Shown here: one piece after another, positions 51,054 to 61,400 of the stretch
Layout of the letters: the number at the start of each line of letters is the position of its first letter
Numbering within the stretch: the stretch's first letter is position 1
From: Allomuricauda ruestringensis DSM 13258
GTDB lineage: Bacteria; Bacteroidota; Bacteroidia; Flavobacteriales; Flavobacteriaceae
Assembly (NCBI RefSeq): GCF_000224085.1
Contig: NC_015945.1
Coordinates: forward strand, 3,278,501-3,342,500
DNA: 64,000 nt
Direction: 5' to 3'
The notes under the pieces: generated by a model
What the model was told of the DNA's origin: nothing
Database searches by the model: none
The model's input: only the letters and a program-made list of their open reading frames with translations
Translations under genes and position numbers: made by a program

Positions 51054-52321
51054 TGCGAAAAATTTTGGTCATAGCGTACTATTGGCCACCCGCAGGGGGA
51101 CCAGGGGTACAGCGTTGGCTTAAGTTTGTTAAATATCTGCCCGATTTTGGTATTCAACCCATTGTGTATGTTCCTGAAAACCCCAGTTATCCCATTGTGG
51201 ACGACAAATTAGTTTCGGAAATTCCAGCATCCATCAAAATAGTAAAGCAGCCCATTAAAGAACCGTATGCTTGGGCTTCACTACTTTCCAAAAACAAGAC
51301 CAAGACGATTAGTTCAGGAATCATCAAAGAGAAAGACCCATCATTTACAGAAAAGGTGTTGTTGTGGATTCGTGGTAATTTTTTTATTCCCGATGCTCGA
51401 AAACTGTGGGTGAAACCATCCATTTCATATTTGGCAAAAGTGATTGCAGATGAGGGTATCGAAACCATCATCACAACGGGACCTCCACACAGTCTACATT
51501 TGATAGGGCTTGGCCTGAAAAAGAAATACAATATTCAATGGATTGCAGACTTCCGTGATCCTTGGACTTCCATAGGGTATCATAAAAAATTACGATTGAC
51601 CACCTCATCCCAACAAAAGCATAAAGCTTTGGAAAAGGGAGTGCTTTTAAAGGCCGACAAAATTGTCGTGACAAGCTATACCACCAAAACAGAGTTTGAA
51701 CAAATCACACCCAAACCAATAAAGGTTGTAACTAACGGTTTTGATGATGATTTACAAGCGGTTCCATTGGATTCCAAGTTTACGATTTCCCATATTGGTT
51801 CTTTGCTCACGGGACGAAACCCTTTAGGGTTGTGGCAAGCTTTACAGGAATTGATTGCCGAAAATCAAGCTTTCAAGAACACTGTAAAGCTTCAATTGGC
51901 TGGGGTGGTAGGGGAAGAGGTGTTACAATCCATTAAAGAATTTGGGCTGGATGATTTTATGGAGCAGTTGGGTTATCTGTCCCACGATAAAGTTTTGGAA
52001 ACACAGCAAAAATCGCAATTACTTTTGTTGTTGGAGATTGATTCCGAAGAGACCAAAGGCATTATCCCGGGAAAATTATTTGAATACCTGAATGCAAGGC
52101 GGCCTATTTTGGCGATTGGTCCAAAAGGGTGGGAGGCAGGAGCCATGGTGGAACGGCACAGAGCTGGAAATACCTGTTTGCATGATGATGTAGCGGCATT
52201 AAAAAATGTACTTTTGGATGCCTTTAACCATTATCGAAAAGGAACTTTGCTTTGCCATTCCAAAGGGGTGGAGCAGTACCACAGAAAGGCATTAACGGAG
52301 TCTTTGGCTAAATTTATCTAA
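51053..52321 (+). CDS. glycosyltransferase family 4 protein
   Basis: A 422-residue GT-B glycosyltransferase. The N-terminal glycine-rich loop YYWPPAGGPGVQRWLKFVKY is the acceptor-side signature. The middle has IADFRDPWTSIGYHK, and the C-terminal domain has IPGKLFEYLNARRPILAIGP, where the EYL/LNA block corresponds to the nucleotide-sugar site. Probably builds a cell-surface polysaccharide. It overlaps both neighbours by one base (TAATG on each side). Confidence 0.9.
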   Translation: MRKILVIAYYWPPAGGPGVQRWLKFVKYLPDFGIQPIVYVPENPSYPIVDDKLVSEIPASIKIVKQPIKEPYAWASLLSKNKTKTISSGIIKEKDPSFTEKVLLWIRGNFFIPDARKLWVKPSISYLAKVIADEGIETIITTGPPHSLHLIGLGLKKKYNIQWIADFRDPWTSIGYHKKLRLTTSSQQKHKALEKGVLLKADKIVVTSYTTKTEFEQITPKPIKVVTNGFDDDLQAVPLDSKFTISHIGSLLTGRNPLGLWQALQELIAENQAFKNTVKLQLAGVVGEEVLQSIKEFGLDDFMEQLGYLSHDKVLETQQKSQLLLLLEIDSEETKGIIPGKLFEYLNARRPILAIGPKGWEAGAMVERHRAGNTCLHDDVAALKNVLLDAFNHYRKGTLLCHSKGVEQYHRKALTESLAKFI

Positions 52322-53781
52322 TGGGAATCGTCTTAAAACAATCCTTTCAGAATACTGTTACGACTTTTATCGGTTTTGCGTTCGGGGCCGTGAACACCCT
52401 GTTCCTCTACACTAATATTTTAGCGCCTAAATATTATGGTCTGGTAACCTTTATATTGGCTACGGGTGCTATATTGATGCCTTTAATGGCACTGGGTGTC
52501 CACAATGCCACTATAAAATATTACAGTGCCCAAAGTGAGCAGCGCAAGAACGGTTTTATAACCTTAATGCTTTTAAGTCCATTAGTGATTCTAGGCGTTT
52601 TATCGCTCTTGACGTGGTTTTTTTATGAGCCGATAGCGCTGTTCTTTTCCAAGGAAAATCCAATTGTCAAGGATTATGTTTGGTATGTGTTCTTGGTGGG
52701 AATGGCCATGGCCTATTTTGAGATCTTCTATGCGCTGAGCAAGGTATATTTTAAATCGGTATTTGGTAATTTTATGAAGGAGGTCTTTGTCAGGGTGTGT
52801 GTTTCCGTCTTGTTGGGTCTGTTGTACTTTGAGGTGATTTCCCTTGATTTTTTTCTGAAGGCATTGGTGGGGGTATATCTGCTCCGTACCCTTTGTATGA
52901 AATTGTACGCGTTTAGACTGCATAGACCCGTGTTGGATTTTAAGTTTCCCAAGGAATCCAGAACTATTTTGGGATATGGTATACTGATGATTTTAGGCGG
53001 TTCTGTGGCACTGATTCTTTTGGAGGTGGATAAATTTATGATTAACCAGTTTATTGTTTTGGACAATGTCGCCTATTACAGTGTTGCTGGATATATTGCC
53101 TCTAGCATTGTGGTGCCGGCTAGGGCCATGAACCAGATTACCTATCCCATGACCGCCAATTATTTGAACACGGGCAATTTTTTTGAACTGGAACAATTGT
53201 ACAAGAAGACTTCGCTGACCTCTTTTATTGCATCGGGTCTTTTGTTTGTATTGATTATTTTGAACATTGAAGATTTGTTCCTGATGCTTCCCGAAGATTA
53301 CCGAGGTGGTTTTTTTATTGTTCTTTTGATTGGTTTGGCCAAGGTCTTTGATTCACTTTTGGGCAACATCAATGCCGTTTTATATTATTCAGAATATTAC
53401 AAGGTTATTCTGTTGATAGGGATTTGTTTTGCTTTGGCCACTATTTTGCTCAATCTTTGGTTGATTCCTGTTTATGGTATAGAAGGAGCGGCACTGGCCA
53501 GCTTTCTCTCCATTATCATCTTTAATCTGGCCAAATTGATCTTTGTAAAGTCAAAGTTTGATTTTTTGCCCTTTACCAAAGCTACGTTTAAGGTTTTTGC
53601 GACCTTGGTTTTGCTGTCGGGCCTTTTTTATTTGCTGCGATTTCCTTTTCACCCCATCATTAACATTGGCTTAAAGTCATTGCTTATTGTGGTAATGTAT
53701 GTGGGTATTTTGTACCGTTTTAATATTTCGGAAGATGTTTCTGGCATCTTGTCCAAATGGTTCAAAAAAAATACCCCGTAG
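52321..53781 (+). CDS. polysaccharide flippase (Wzx/MATE-like, oligosaccharide flippase)
   Basis: A 486-residue membrane protein with 12 to 14 helices of the MVF/Wzx fold: ALGVHNATIKYYSAQSEQRK near 57-76, LILLEVDKFMINQF near 226-239 with the typical DKF..., and a late pair of helices LIPVYGIEGAALASF. The family flips undecaprenyl-linked sugar units. Together with the glycosyltransferase and YfhO it forms a surface-glycan operon. Its stop codon lies in the stem of a bidirectional hairpin. Confidence 0.88.
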   Translation: MGIVLKQSFQNTVTTFIGFAFGAVNTLFLYTNILAPKYYGLVTFILATGAILMPLMALGVHNATIKYYSAQSEQRKNGFITLMLLSPLVILGVLSLLTWFFYEPIALFFSKENPIVKDYVWYVFLVGMAMAYFEIFYALSKVYFKSVFGNFMKEVFVRVCVSVLLGLLYFEVISLDFFLKALVGVYLLRTLCMKLYAFRLHRPVLDFKFPKESRTILGYGILMILGGSVALILLEVDKFMINQFIVLDNVAYYSVAGYIASSIVVPARAMNQITYPMTANYLNTGNFFELEQLYKKTSLTSFIASGLLFVLIILNIEDLFLMLPEDYRGGFFIVLLIGLAKVFDSLLGNINAVLYYSEYYKVILLIGICFALATILLNLWLIPVYGIEGAALASFLSIIIFNLAKLIFVKSKFDFLPFTKATFKVFATLVLLSGLFYLLRFPFHPIINIGLKSLLIVVMYVGILYRFNISEDVSGILSKWFKKNTP

Positions 53782-53803
53782 CGAATAAATCCGACTACGG
53801 GGT
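53772..53803 (-). terminator. hairpin TACCCCGTAG / CTACGGGGTA
   Basis: A 10-base perfect stem with a 12-base loop that includes the flippase stop codon. On the minus strand it is followed by TATTTTTTT, so it is a good terminator for the basic-protein gene at 53832. On the plus strand no T-run follows. Confidence 0.8.
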
Positions 53804-53831
53804 AAACAACTAACCAACCTAAAAAAACTAT

Positions 53832-55046
53832 CTAATTATTTCTTCTGGAAGCACCTCTTGAGCTACTTGTTCTAGCGCTACTTTTTCTGTTGCCAGAACT
53901 TCTACTCACACTAGGCCTAGAAGTAGTTTTTCTACTTACAGAACTTTTTCTGACACTAGGTCTAGTGCTTCTGGAAACGGCTTTCCTTGAAGAGTTTCCT
54001 CTACTCACCGTAGACCTACTTGGTGTTCTCGTTGTGGCCTTGGGTTTTCTATAAGTACTATGGGTAGAACGCTTAACGGTTCTGTCGTTAGTACTAGAGG
54101 TTACTTTTCTGGAACTCACACTTCTTTTATTGGGCGTGCGCGTTACTTTATTATTGGAAGCCGTTGTTCTTCCAGATCTTGTTACATTATTTGATTTTCT
54201 ATAATTATTGCTCCTAGAATCCCTGGAAGCAACTTTCTGTCTTTTTCCATTATTACTGGAACGGTTAACAGCAGTATTTCCTCTTCTAGAAGAATTCTTG
54301 GCTACTCTCGCATTGCTCCTGCCATAATCTGCTGCTCTTCTGTTATTGTTGCCGCGTACAGAAACTCTTCTATCATTTCTATAGATGTTGTCTCTTCTAT
54401 GTGTATTGTTGTTTCTGTAAACCTTACCAACTCTGGCATAAGCACGTCTTGTATTATGTCTGTAAGGTGAGTAATACGTATATCTTATAGGTCTGTAATA
54501 CCTTCTATATGGTCTTGCATATACATTACAGAATCCAATGGCAGGTCTTGCAAAATACCTATGGAATGGTCTATGCACATATCTTCTGTTGTAGATATTG
54601 ATGTATCCTGTGTAGTGACTGAAAACGCCTCCATTATAGTAAACATGCAATCCACCGATTCTACGAACCCTACCGTTGTTATACCAGATTTCTACGTTTC
54701 CTATTTGTGAAACACGTCCATAATAATCGTAATAAATAGGGGTGTTCTCAACTTGGATCACGGCACCATAATCATCGTACTGAACATAAGGGTTGTAATT
54801 ATATCCTGAGTTAAAGGTGATTCCAACATTGCCAATTTGAGCGCCAACACCTACATTCACCCTGTTGTCTATATAGAAATCGAACTCACCATCTGGATAA
54901 ACCGAAAAGGTTACACCATCTTCCACAAAAATGAAAGAATTTCCATATCGGTAATTGGTGGCAGTAGCCACTGTGTTGGTTGTTTCTGCTTGGATACTTG
55001 GTATTCCAAAAATAACCGCTGCTATAATGAGTACTAACTTTTTCAT
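53832..55046 (-). CDS. secreted, highly basic Arg/Ser/Asn-rich protein
   Basis: A 404-residue protein with a signal peptide (about 1-20, IPSIQAE), an N-terminal domain rich in Tyr, Gly and Asn (about 30-150; FSVYPDGEFDFYID, VNVGVGAQIGNVGITFNSG), a Tyr/Arg stretch (about 155-205) and then about 200 residues of low-complexity Arg/Ser/Thr/Asn with almost no acidic residues. Relatives in Flavobacteriia are sometimes named 'sperm nuclear basic protein' from composition alone. The tail could bind DNA, RNA or acidic polysaccharides outside the cell. Function unknown. Confidence 0.8.
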   Translation of the reverse strand: MKKLVLIIAAVIFGIPSIQAETTNTVATATNYRYGNSFIFVEDGVTFSVYPDGEFDFYIDNRVNVGVGAQIGNVGITFNSGYNYNPYVQYDDYGAVIQVENTPIYYDYYGRVSQIGNVEIWYNNGRVRRIGGLHVYYNGGVFSHYTGYINIYNRRYVHRPFHRYFARPAIGFCNVYARPYRRYYRPIRYTYYSPYRHNTRRAYARVGKVYRNNNTHRRDNIYRNDRRVSVRGNNNRRAADYGRSNARVAKNSSRRGNTAVNRSSNNGKRQKVASRDSRSNNYRKSNNVTRSGRTTASNNKVTRTPNKRSVSSRKVTSSTNDRTVKRSTHSTYRKPKATTRTPSRSTVSRGNSSRKAVSRSTRPSVRKSSVSRKTTSRPSVSRSSGNRKSSARTSSSRGASRRNN

Positions 55047-55184
55047 ACTACAAGGTTTTAAGTTCTAGATGCAACTATTTACATCCACCCTAAAGTATGC
55101 AATCAGCGTGCCAAAAAATGTAATACACTGATAATCAGTAAAAAAATCATGTTTTTTCTATTCTTGAATGATAAACATCGAGGA

Positions 55185-55475
55185 TGAAATGCCAAAACCC
55201 AAATCCCAACCTCCAATAACCGAAGCCTAATCGAGATCGGGTGAGTGTGATAAATTTAGATTCTTCAAACACTGTGTGTTTTCAGAATGACAAGCACAAG
55301 CAAAAGTTTAATTTCAAACATCAAGAGCAAGTTCAAATACAAAATATCATGTTACAACAACCCAATAACAAAATAACTGAATAACTCAGTAGGCAGTCAA
55401 CAAGCGTCAAACTTCCGACTTCGTGCTTCGGACTTCCGACTTCGTGCTTCCGACATCACCTCTGGCTTCAAACGA
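55185..55475. repeat. dispersed low-complexity intergenic tract (copy 2)
   Basis: The 436-base gap (55047-55482) contains a tract like that at 23.5 kb: AATAACCGAAGCC near 55206, GTAGGCAGTCAACAAG near 55390, and tandem CTTCCGACTTCGTGCTTCGG words at 55411-55456. No gene is visible in it. Confidence 0.6.
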
Positions 55476-55482
55476 TGGTAGT

Positions 55483-57420
55483 TTAATTTTTAATGATGAA
55501 CATGGACCTTCTATTGAGTTGGTGCTGCTCTTCTGAACAGTTTACCCCATTGGAACACTCATTTAATAATTGGGACTCTCCATACCCTTTAGAGGATAGT
55601 CTGTTTCGATCGATTCCCTTGTCAACTAACCATTCTAGGGTGGATTTTGCCCTTCTTTCGGATAATTGCATGTTGTAGTTATCATCTCCTCTGGAGTCTG
55701 TGTGGGACTCTATATGGATTGCCAATTGGGGATATTCTTTCATGGCCTGCAGTATTTTAGCCAATTCTACTTCTGCATCGGGTCGTATGTTGTGTTTATC
55801 AAAATCAAAATAGATGGGTTGTAGGTCCAATCGGCACCCCAAATCGTTAACGGGGCAATCGGGTGGGGTAAGGGCTAGGTCTACCTGCAGCATCATGGAG
55901 CCTTCAGGTGTCATTACTAATTTTTCTTGGGGTTGGTATTCCTTTTCGTCGTTGGATGCCCTAACTACGTATTGCTTATCACAATCCATATTTTCCTCGA
56001 ATTGATAGTTTCCATTGGCTTCGGTGACCTGTTGAGATACTACTTTGTTGTCTCTGTCTATAAGGTATACGATGGAACCATCCAACGGTTCCCCTGTGTT
56101 TACATCGGTAATGGCTCCATATATAACAGGTTTACAGTTTCTGGTAATAAGATAGATATCATCTGAGCTACTGCCATTACTTCCTTCTCTGTTGGAAGAG
56201 AGGTATCCTATTTTTTCATTTTCTTTTACAATAAAGCCGAAATCATCTTGATTTGAATTGATGGGTTGCCCAATATTTTGGATTGCTTCAAAGCCTTTTT
56301 CACCATTATAAGAGGCCCTGAAAACATCTAAGCCTCCGAGTCCTACATGACCATCACTTGAAAAGAAGAGCCTATTATTATCACTTATAAATGGAAAGGT
56401 TTCTCGTTGCTCGGTGTTAATGATGGGCCCTAGATTAATCGGCTTTCCGTAGTTTCCATTTTCTAGAATATCCACATACCAAATATCGGATTCGCCTAAA
56501 GTCCCTTCCATGTTGGATGAAAAATACAGTCGGGTTTCCTCTTGATCCAAGGCGGGGTGGGCCACGGAATAGGAGTCGTCGTTGAAAGGTAATTCTTGTA
56601 CATTGCCCCAGGTTCCATTATTATTTTTAGTGGCTTTGTAAATTTTTAAGCTTACCAATCTTTTTTTGCCTCTTTTCTTTTTACCATCAATATAATTGTT
56701 CCGTGTAAAGTAGGCGGTTTTACCATCTTTGGTGAAAACTGCCGATGATTCATGGTAAGGAGAGTTGATGTCCCCTTCCAAGTTTTTCACATTTTTTAAA
56801 TTTCCATCTTCACCAATTTCAGCTTCAAAAAGGTCCAAATAGGGGAGACCGTTCCAGTCATGTACTTTGCTGCCCTGGGTATTAATGGATGATGAAGCAA
56901 ATACAATCTTATCCCCGTAAAAAGATGGACCAAAGTCCGACCCGGACATATTGGAGGTAATATTGGTTACTTTAAACATTTTATTTTTTGAGTTGGTAAG
57001 CTCTTCGAAGGACTGCCAATTGTTCATTTGATTTTGGGCCAAGACGGAACCGTTTGATGAAGCGATGAATTTTTCCATCATAACCTTGGATTCTTCATAC
57101 TTTCCAACACTTTTAAGTGTTTGTGCTGCCCTGAAATAATATTCTGGCTCTACTTCATCAGGAAAGTTCTCAACTAGTTTTCCGTACCATTTGCTAGCTT
57201 CTTTATATTCGCTGTTGAAATAATAGGTATCCCCCAATTTCTCAAACACTTGTGCGGATTTGTAACCATCCTCTACTACACTCAAATAAATTTTTCGGGC
57301 ATCTATATAGTCATAGCTATCAAATTCTTCATCCGCTTTTTTGATTTTATTTTCTTGTGCAAATGCGCTCCCGACCAATAAAAAGACTGAAAGTACATGT
57401 ATAATTATTCTTCTTTTCAT
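55483..57420 (-). CDS. OmpA family protein with TPR and PD40 repeats (T9SS-associated)
   Basis: A 645-residue outer-membrane protein. Order of parts: signal peptide (1-21, GSAFAQ), TPR-like helices (about 25-130), PD40/WD40-like propeller strands (about 150-410; SDFGPSFYGDKIVFASSS, YSVAHPALDQEETRLYFSS), a carboxypeptidase-regulatory Ig domain (about 430-515) and an OmpA peptidoglycan-binding domain (about 530-645; YFDFDKHNIRPDAEVELAKI, HTDSRGDDNYNMQLSERRA). This layout is like PorE and its paralogues that sit with PorP/SprF in type IX secretion loci. It follows the PorP/SprF gene by 10 bases; a partial paralogue lies at 62151. Confidence 0.9.
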   Translation of the reverse strand: MKRRIIIHVLSVFLLVGSAFAQENKIKKADEEFDSYDYIDARKIYLSVVEDGYKSAQVFEKLGDTYYFNSEYKEASKWYGKLVENFPDEVEPEYYFRAAQTLKSVGKYEESKVMMEKFIASSNGSVLAQNQMNNWQSFEELTNSKNKMFKVTNITSNMSGSDFGPSFYGDKIVFASSSINTQGSKVHDWNGLPYLDLFEAEIGEDGNLKNVKNLEGDINSPYHESSAVFTKDGKTAYFTRNNYIDGKKKRGKKRLVSLKIYKATKNNNGTWGNVQELPFNDDSYSVAHPALDQEETRLYFSSNMEGTLGESDIWYVDILENGNYGKPINLGPIINTEQRETFPFISDNNRLFFSSDGHVGLGGLDVFRASYNGEKGFEAIQNIGQPINSNQDDFGFIVKENEKIGYLSSNREGSNGSSSDDIYLITRNCKPVIYGAITDVNTGEPLDGSIVYLIDRDNKVVSQQVTEANGNYQFEENMDCDKQYVVRASNDEKEYQPQEKLVMTPEGSMMLQVDLALTPPDCPVNDLGCRLDLQPIYFDFDKHNIRPDAEVELAKILQAMKEYPQLAIHIESHTDSRGDDNYNMQLSERRAKSTLEWLVDKGIDRNRLSSKGYGESQLLNECSNGVNCSEEQHQLNRRSMFIIKN

Positions 57421-57430
57421 CGTGATTGTT

Positions 57431-58387
57431 TTAAAAGAATCGTGGGTTTACTACCCTATCTGATTTGTTGAAAATGTCGAAACGAAGAAACACTTCGTAA
57501 GAACCATCGCTATATTGTTCTATGTTGGTGGACTGGTAATCGTAGGCCACACCTGCAAAAATTGATTTTGATATTTGAAATCCGGCAAGGGCACTAACGG
57601 AGGCACTCCATCTATAGGAAGCCCCGACTGTAAATTTCTCATTGATCAAAAAGTTAGCGGAAAGGTCCCATTGCAAGGGGGAACCACTCACATATTTTAC
57701 CATTGTGGCAGGTTTAAACTTTAAATTTTCGTTCAAATCGAACACATAACCTGTTATAAAGAAATAGTGTAAACGCTCAATGGCTATATCGTTCTTCTCT
57801 ACATTCTCCAAAGAGCTTTCATCATAGTGTTTGGAATTCAGAAAGTTGGGAACGGATAGCCCAGCATAAAATCTATCTGTGTTTAGGTAAAGTCCTGCTC
57901 CAATTTGGGGTTGTAGTTTGTTGTCCACATTCGTTTGAAAATAGGCGTCGGTTTCATCATAGATGTTCAATCTGCTGTAATCCACATCCAGCATGTCCAA
58001 TCCGGCCTTCAGTCCAAATGACAACTTACTGGCATTGGATAGAAATACCGAATACGAATAGTCCACAACCACATTGGATTCCATTGCTGGACCAATCCTG
58101 TCGTGAACGATGGACAGCCCAAGTCCCATATTATCATATAATCCAATGGGGGAGTTTACCGTAAATGTGCCCGTTTCTGGAGAACCCTCCAAGCTTACCC
58201 ATTGTGTTCGTCCCAGCAGACCGAAGCTTAACACTTCTCTGGACCCTGCATAAGCGGGGTTCACAACTTGGGTATTGTACATATATTGCGTGTATTGAGG
58301 GTCTTGTTGTGCCGTAGAAGTGTACAGGGCGAATAGAAATACTGATAAGGATAAGCAGTAGTTTCTATATGTTTTAAGATGTATCAT
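57431..58387 (-). CDS. type IX secretion system protein PorP/SprF family
   Basis: A 318-residue outer-membrane barrel with a signal peptide (1-26, STAQQ) and the family opening DPQYTQYMYNTQVVNPAYAGSR (shortened here to its key parts QYTQYM and NPAYAGS). Strands such as LSFGLKAGLDMLDVDYSRL and FTVGASYRWSASVSALAGFQ follow. PorP/SprF proteins help attach or export particular type B T9SS cargo and often lie next to that cargo; here the cargo gene is directly upstream. Confidence 0.93.
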   Translation of the reverse strand: MIHLKTYRNYCLSLSVFLFALYTSTAQQDPQYTQYMYNTQVVNPAYAGSREVLSFGLLGRTQWVSLEGSPETGTFTVNSPIGLYDNMGLGLSIVHDRIGPAMESNVVVDYSYSVFLSNASKLSFGLKAGLDMLDVDYSRLNIYDETDAYFQTNVDNKLQPQIGAGLYLNTDRFYAGLSVPNFLNSKHYDESSLENVEKNDIAIERLHYFFITGYVFDLNENLKFKPATMVKYVSGSPLQWDLSANFLINEKFTVGASYRWSASVSALAGFQISKSIFAGVAYDYQSTNIEQYSDGSYEVFLRFDIFNKSDRVVNPRFF

Positions 58388-58434
58388 CCTTGCTATATAT
58401 TCTTGGTTCTTTATTACTTAATTGTTTGGTTATA

Positions 58435-61400
58435 TTAGTTCCTATTGATGTAGAGGTATCCAGAGTAGCTTTCTTCACCTGGGTTGTCTTCACTTGTAAA
58501 GGTCAGTATGTAGAAATAGGTGCCGCTTGGAAGTTTTCCTTCTTTTTGCAAAGTTGCCCTTCCTTCGGGAATACCGTAGAACAGGTTGTTTCCTTGTCCA
58601 TAGCTATCTGTTTGATATACCAATACGCCCCAACGATTAAAAATCTTCACATTGTTATCTGGGTAGTTTTCAATGCCTTGTATTCTGAAGAAATCATTTG
58701 AACCATCACCATTTGGTGTTATTCCGTTGAAGATTTCGAAGCCAGAGCCTCCTCCGGTAAATTCGCAGAAGCTAGACACGTTTATGGATGTGATTTCATT
58801 TTCCAGATAGCTATCATTATCGGAATTGTCGAAAATGGTAATATCAGTATTGATCAAATTTGCAGTGACGGTAGCTTGATTTTCCACAAATATGCCACTG
58901 ATATCTTCTTGGGTAAGATTATAGGTGGCCGTATAAATCCATTCCTCTCCTGGTTGAAGAATGCCATCTTCGGTTGCCTCACTCGTTAAAGGTCCATTTA
59001 TTTCTTCACCCAACATATCATCGGTCAGCACAATGCTTTCTAGATTGGTACTTCCTGAATTTGTTACGGAAAAGTTATACTCGATACTATCATCACAGCC
59101 ATCGAAGTCCACATCTTGACCAACACCTGTTTTTATGATAGCTATGCCGAACAATGGTGTGCCGTCTCCATCATCTGGGCAAGCATCATCTGGAACAAGA
59201 GTTCTGGTAACCCCATTTTCTTCAAGGCTATCATCGTCAGAGAGGTCGAATACTGGTAGGTCCAGCCCAGCAAGTATTCCATTAACAGTTGCTTGGTTTA
59301 TGACCGAACCTTGGTCAATGTCCGCCTGAGTGATAGCATAGAGTGCCTGATAGGTCCATGTTTCATCTACGGAGAGTATGCCGTCGTCCCCTTCGTCGGT
59401 TCCTGCCACGGGCCCGGGAATCTCGCCCCCGAAAAGTTCATCTTCCAGTACTATCTGCCCCAGGTCTGTTTCTCCTGTATTTGTTACGATAAATGTGTAC
59501 AAAATGCTATCAATGCAGCCGTCTTGGTCGATATCGGTAAGGGTACCCTCTTTGATAAGCCCCATGTCGACCGGGTTATCAGGACATGCATCATCAGGAA
59601 CGGGTGTCCTGGTGGGTTCGTCCTCAATCAGACTGTCGTCGTCGGAAAGGTCAAAGACAGGAAGATTCATTCCCACAGGAATTCCGTTGACCGTCGCCTG
59701 GTTTATGACTGAGCCTTGGTCTATATCTGCCTGAGTGATAGCATAAAGTGCCTGATAGGTCCAAGTTTCTCCAGAGGACAGTATGCCGTCATTGCCATCG
59801 TCCGTTCCTTCCACAGGGCCAGAGATTTCACCTCCGAAAAGGTCGTCCTCGAGTGTAATCTGCTCTAGGTCAGAACTTCCTGTATTGGTCACGGTGAAGG
59901 TATACAGAATGCTATCAATACAGCCATCTTGATCAATGTCCACAAGCTCGGCCTCCTTGATCATTCCCATATCAGCAGGGTCATTGGGGCACACATCATC
60001 CGGTACAGGGGTTCTGGTGGGTTCGTCCTCTTCAAGACTATCATCATCTGATAAATCGGATACTGGCACATCCTGTCCAACAGGTAGACCATTCACAGTG
60101 GCCTGGTTTATCACAGAGCCCTGATCTATATCCGCTTGTGTAATGCCATACAGGGCCTCGTAGCTCCAGGTTTCTCCGGCTGACAGCATACCATCATTGC
60201 CATCATCCGTTCCTTCTACAGGACCTGGTATTTCACCTCCGAAGAGGTCATCCTCGAGTGTAATCTGCTCTAGGTCCGAACTGCCCGTATTGGTCACGGT
60301 GAAGGTGTACAGAATGCTGTCAATGCAGCCGTCCTGATCAATGTCGACGAGCGTTCCCTCTTTGATCATTCCAAGATTTGTTGGAGATATTTGACAAGAA
60401 GGAAGGTCTATAACAGTTGGATCATCCTCAAATGGGCTGTCATCATCAGAAAGATCTGATACAACTGCCCCTGGGTCTCCTTGCACATTTGCGCTCACAG
60501 TAGCTTGATTAACAACCTGTTGATTGTCCTTGTCTGCCTGTGTAGTAATATATGGTCCTGAGTATAGCCATGTCTCGTCAATATCAAGAATACCATCGTC
60601 ATTGTCATCGCCCATAAAGGGTCCATCCACTTCACCTCCGAGCAATGGATCATCCAAGACTACATTTTCCAACGGTACATCTCCTTCGTTGTTCACAGCG
60701 AAGTTGTATAGAATAAGGTTACATCCCGGATTGCCTTCAATACCATCCAAAGCAGCACCTGTTTTAATTACTGAGATGTTTGATTGGCAAGAAGGAAGGT
60801 CTATAACAGTTGGGTCATCCTCAGATGGGCTGTCATCATCAGAAAGATCTGATACAACTGCCCCTGGGTCTCCTTGCACATTTGCGATCACAGTCGCCTG
60901 ATTAACAACCTGTTCGTTGTCCTTGTCTGTCTGTGTAGTAATATACGGCCCTGAATATAGCCATGTCTCGTCAATATCAAGAATGCCATCGTCATTGTCA
61001 TCGCCCATAAAGGGTCCGTCTACCTCACCTCCGAGCAATGGGTCATCCAAGACTACATTTTCCAATGGTACGCCTCCCTCGTTGTTCACGGTGAAATTAT
61101 ACAGAATAAGGTTACATCCCGGATTGCCCTCTATACCATCCAAAGCGGTACCTTTTTTAATTACTGAAATATTGGGGCAAGAAGAAAGGTCTATAATTGT
61201 GGTATCGTCTTCCAGTGGGCTGTCATCATCTGAAAGATCCATTACTGTTACGCCTGGTTGTCCTTGAACATCAGCATTCACATTTGCCTGACCAACAACT
61301 TGTCCATTGTTGATATCTGTTTGGGTTATGTTGTGGTTGGCCACATAAATCCATGTTTCTCCTGGATCAAGAAACGTGTTGTTGTTGTCATCTCCGGAGT

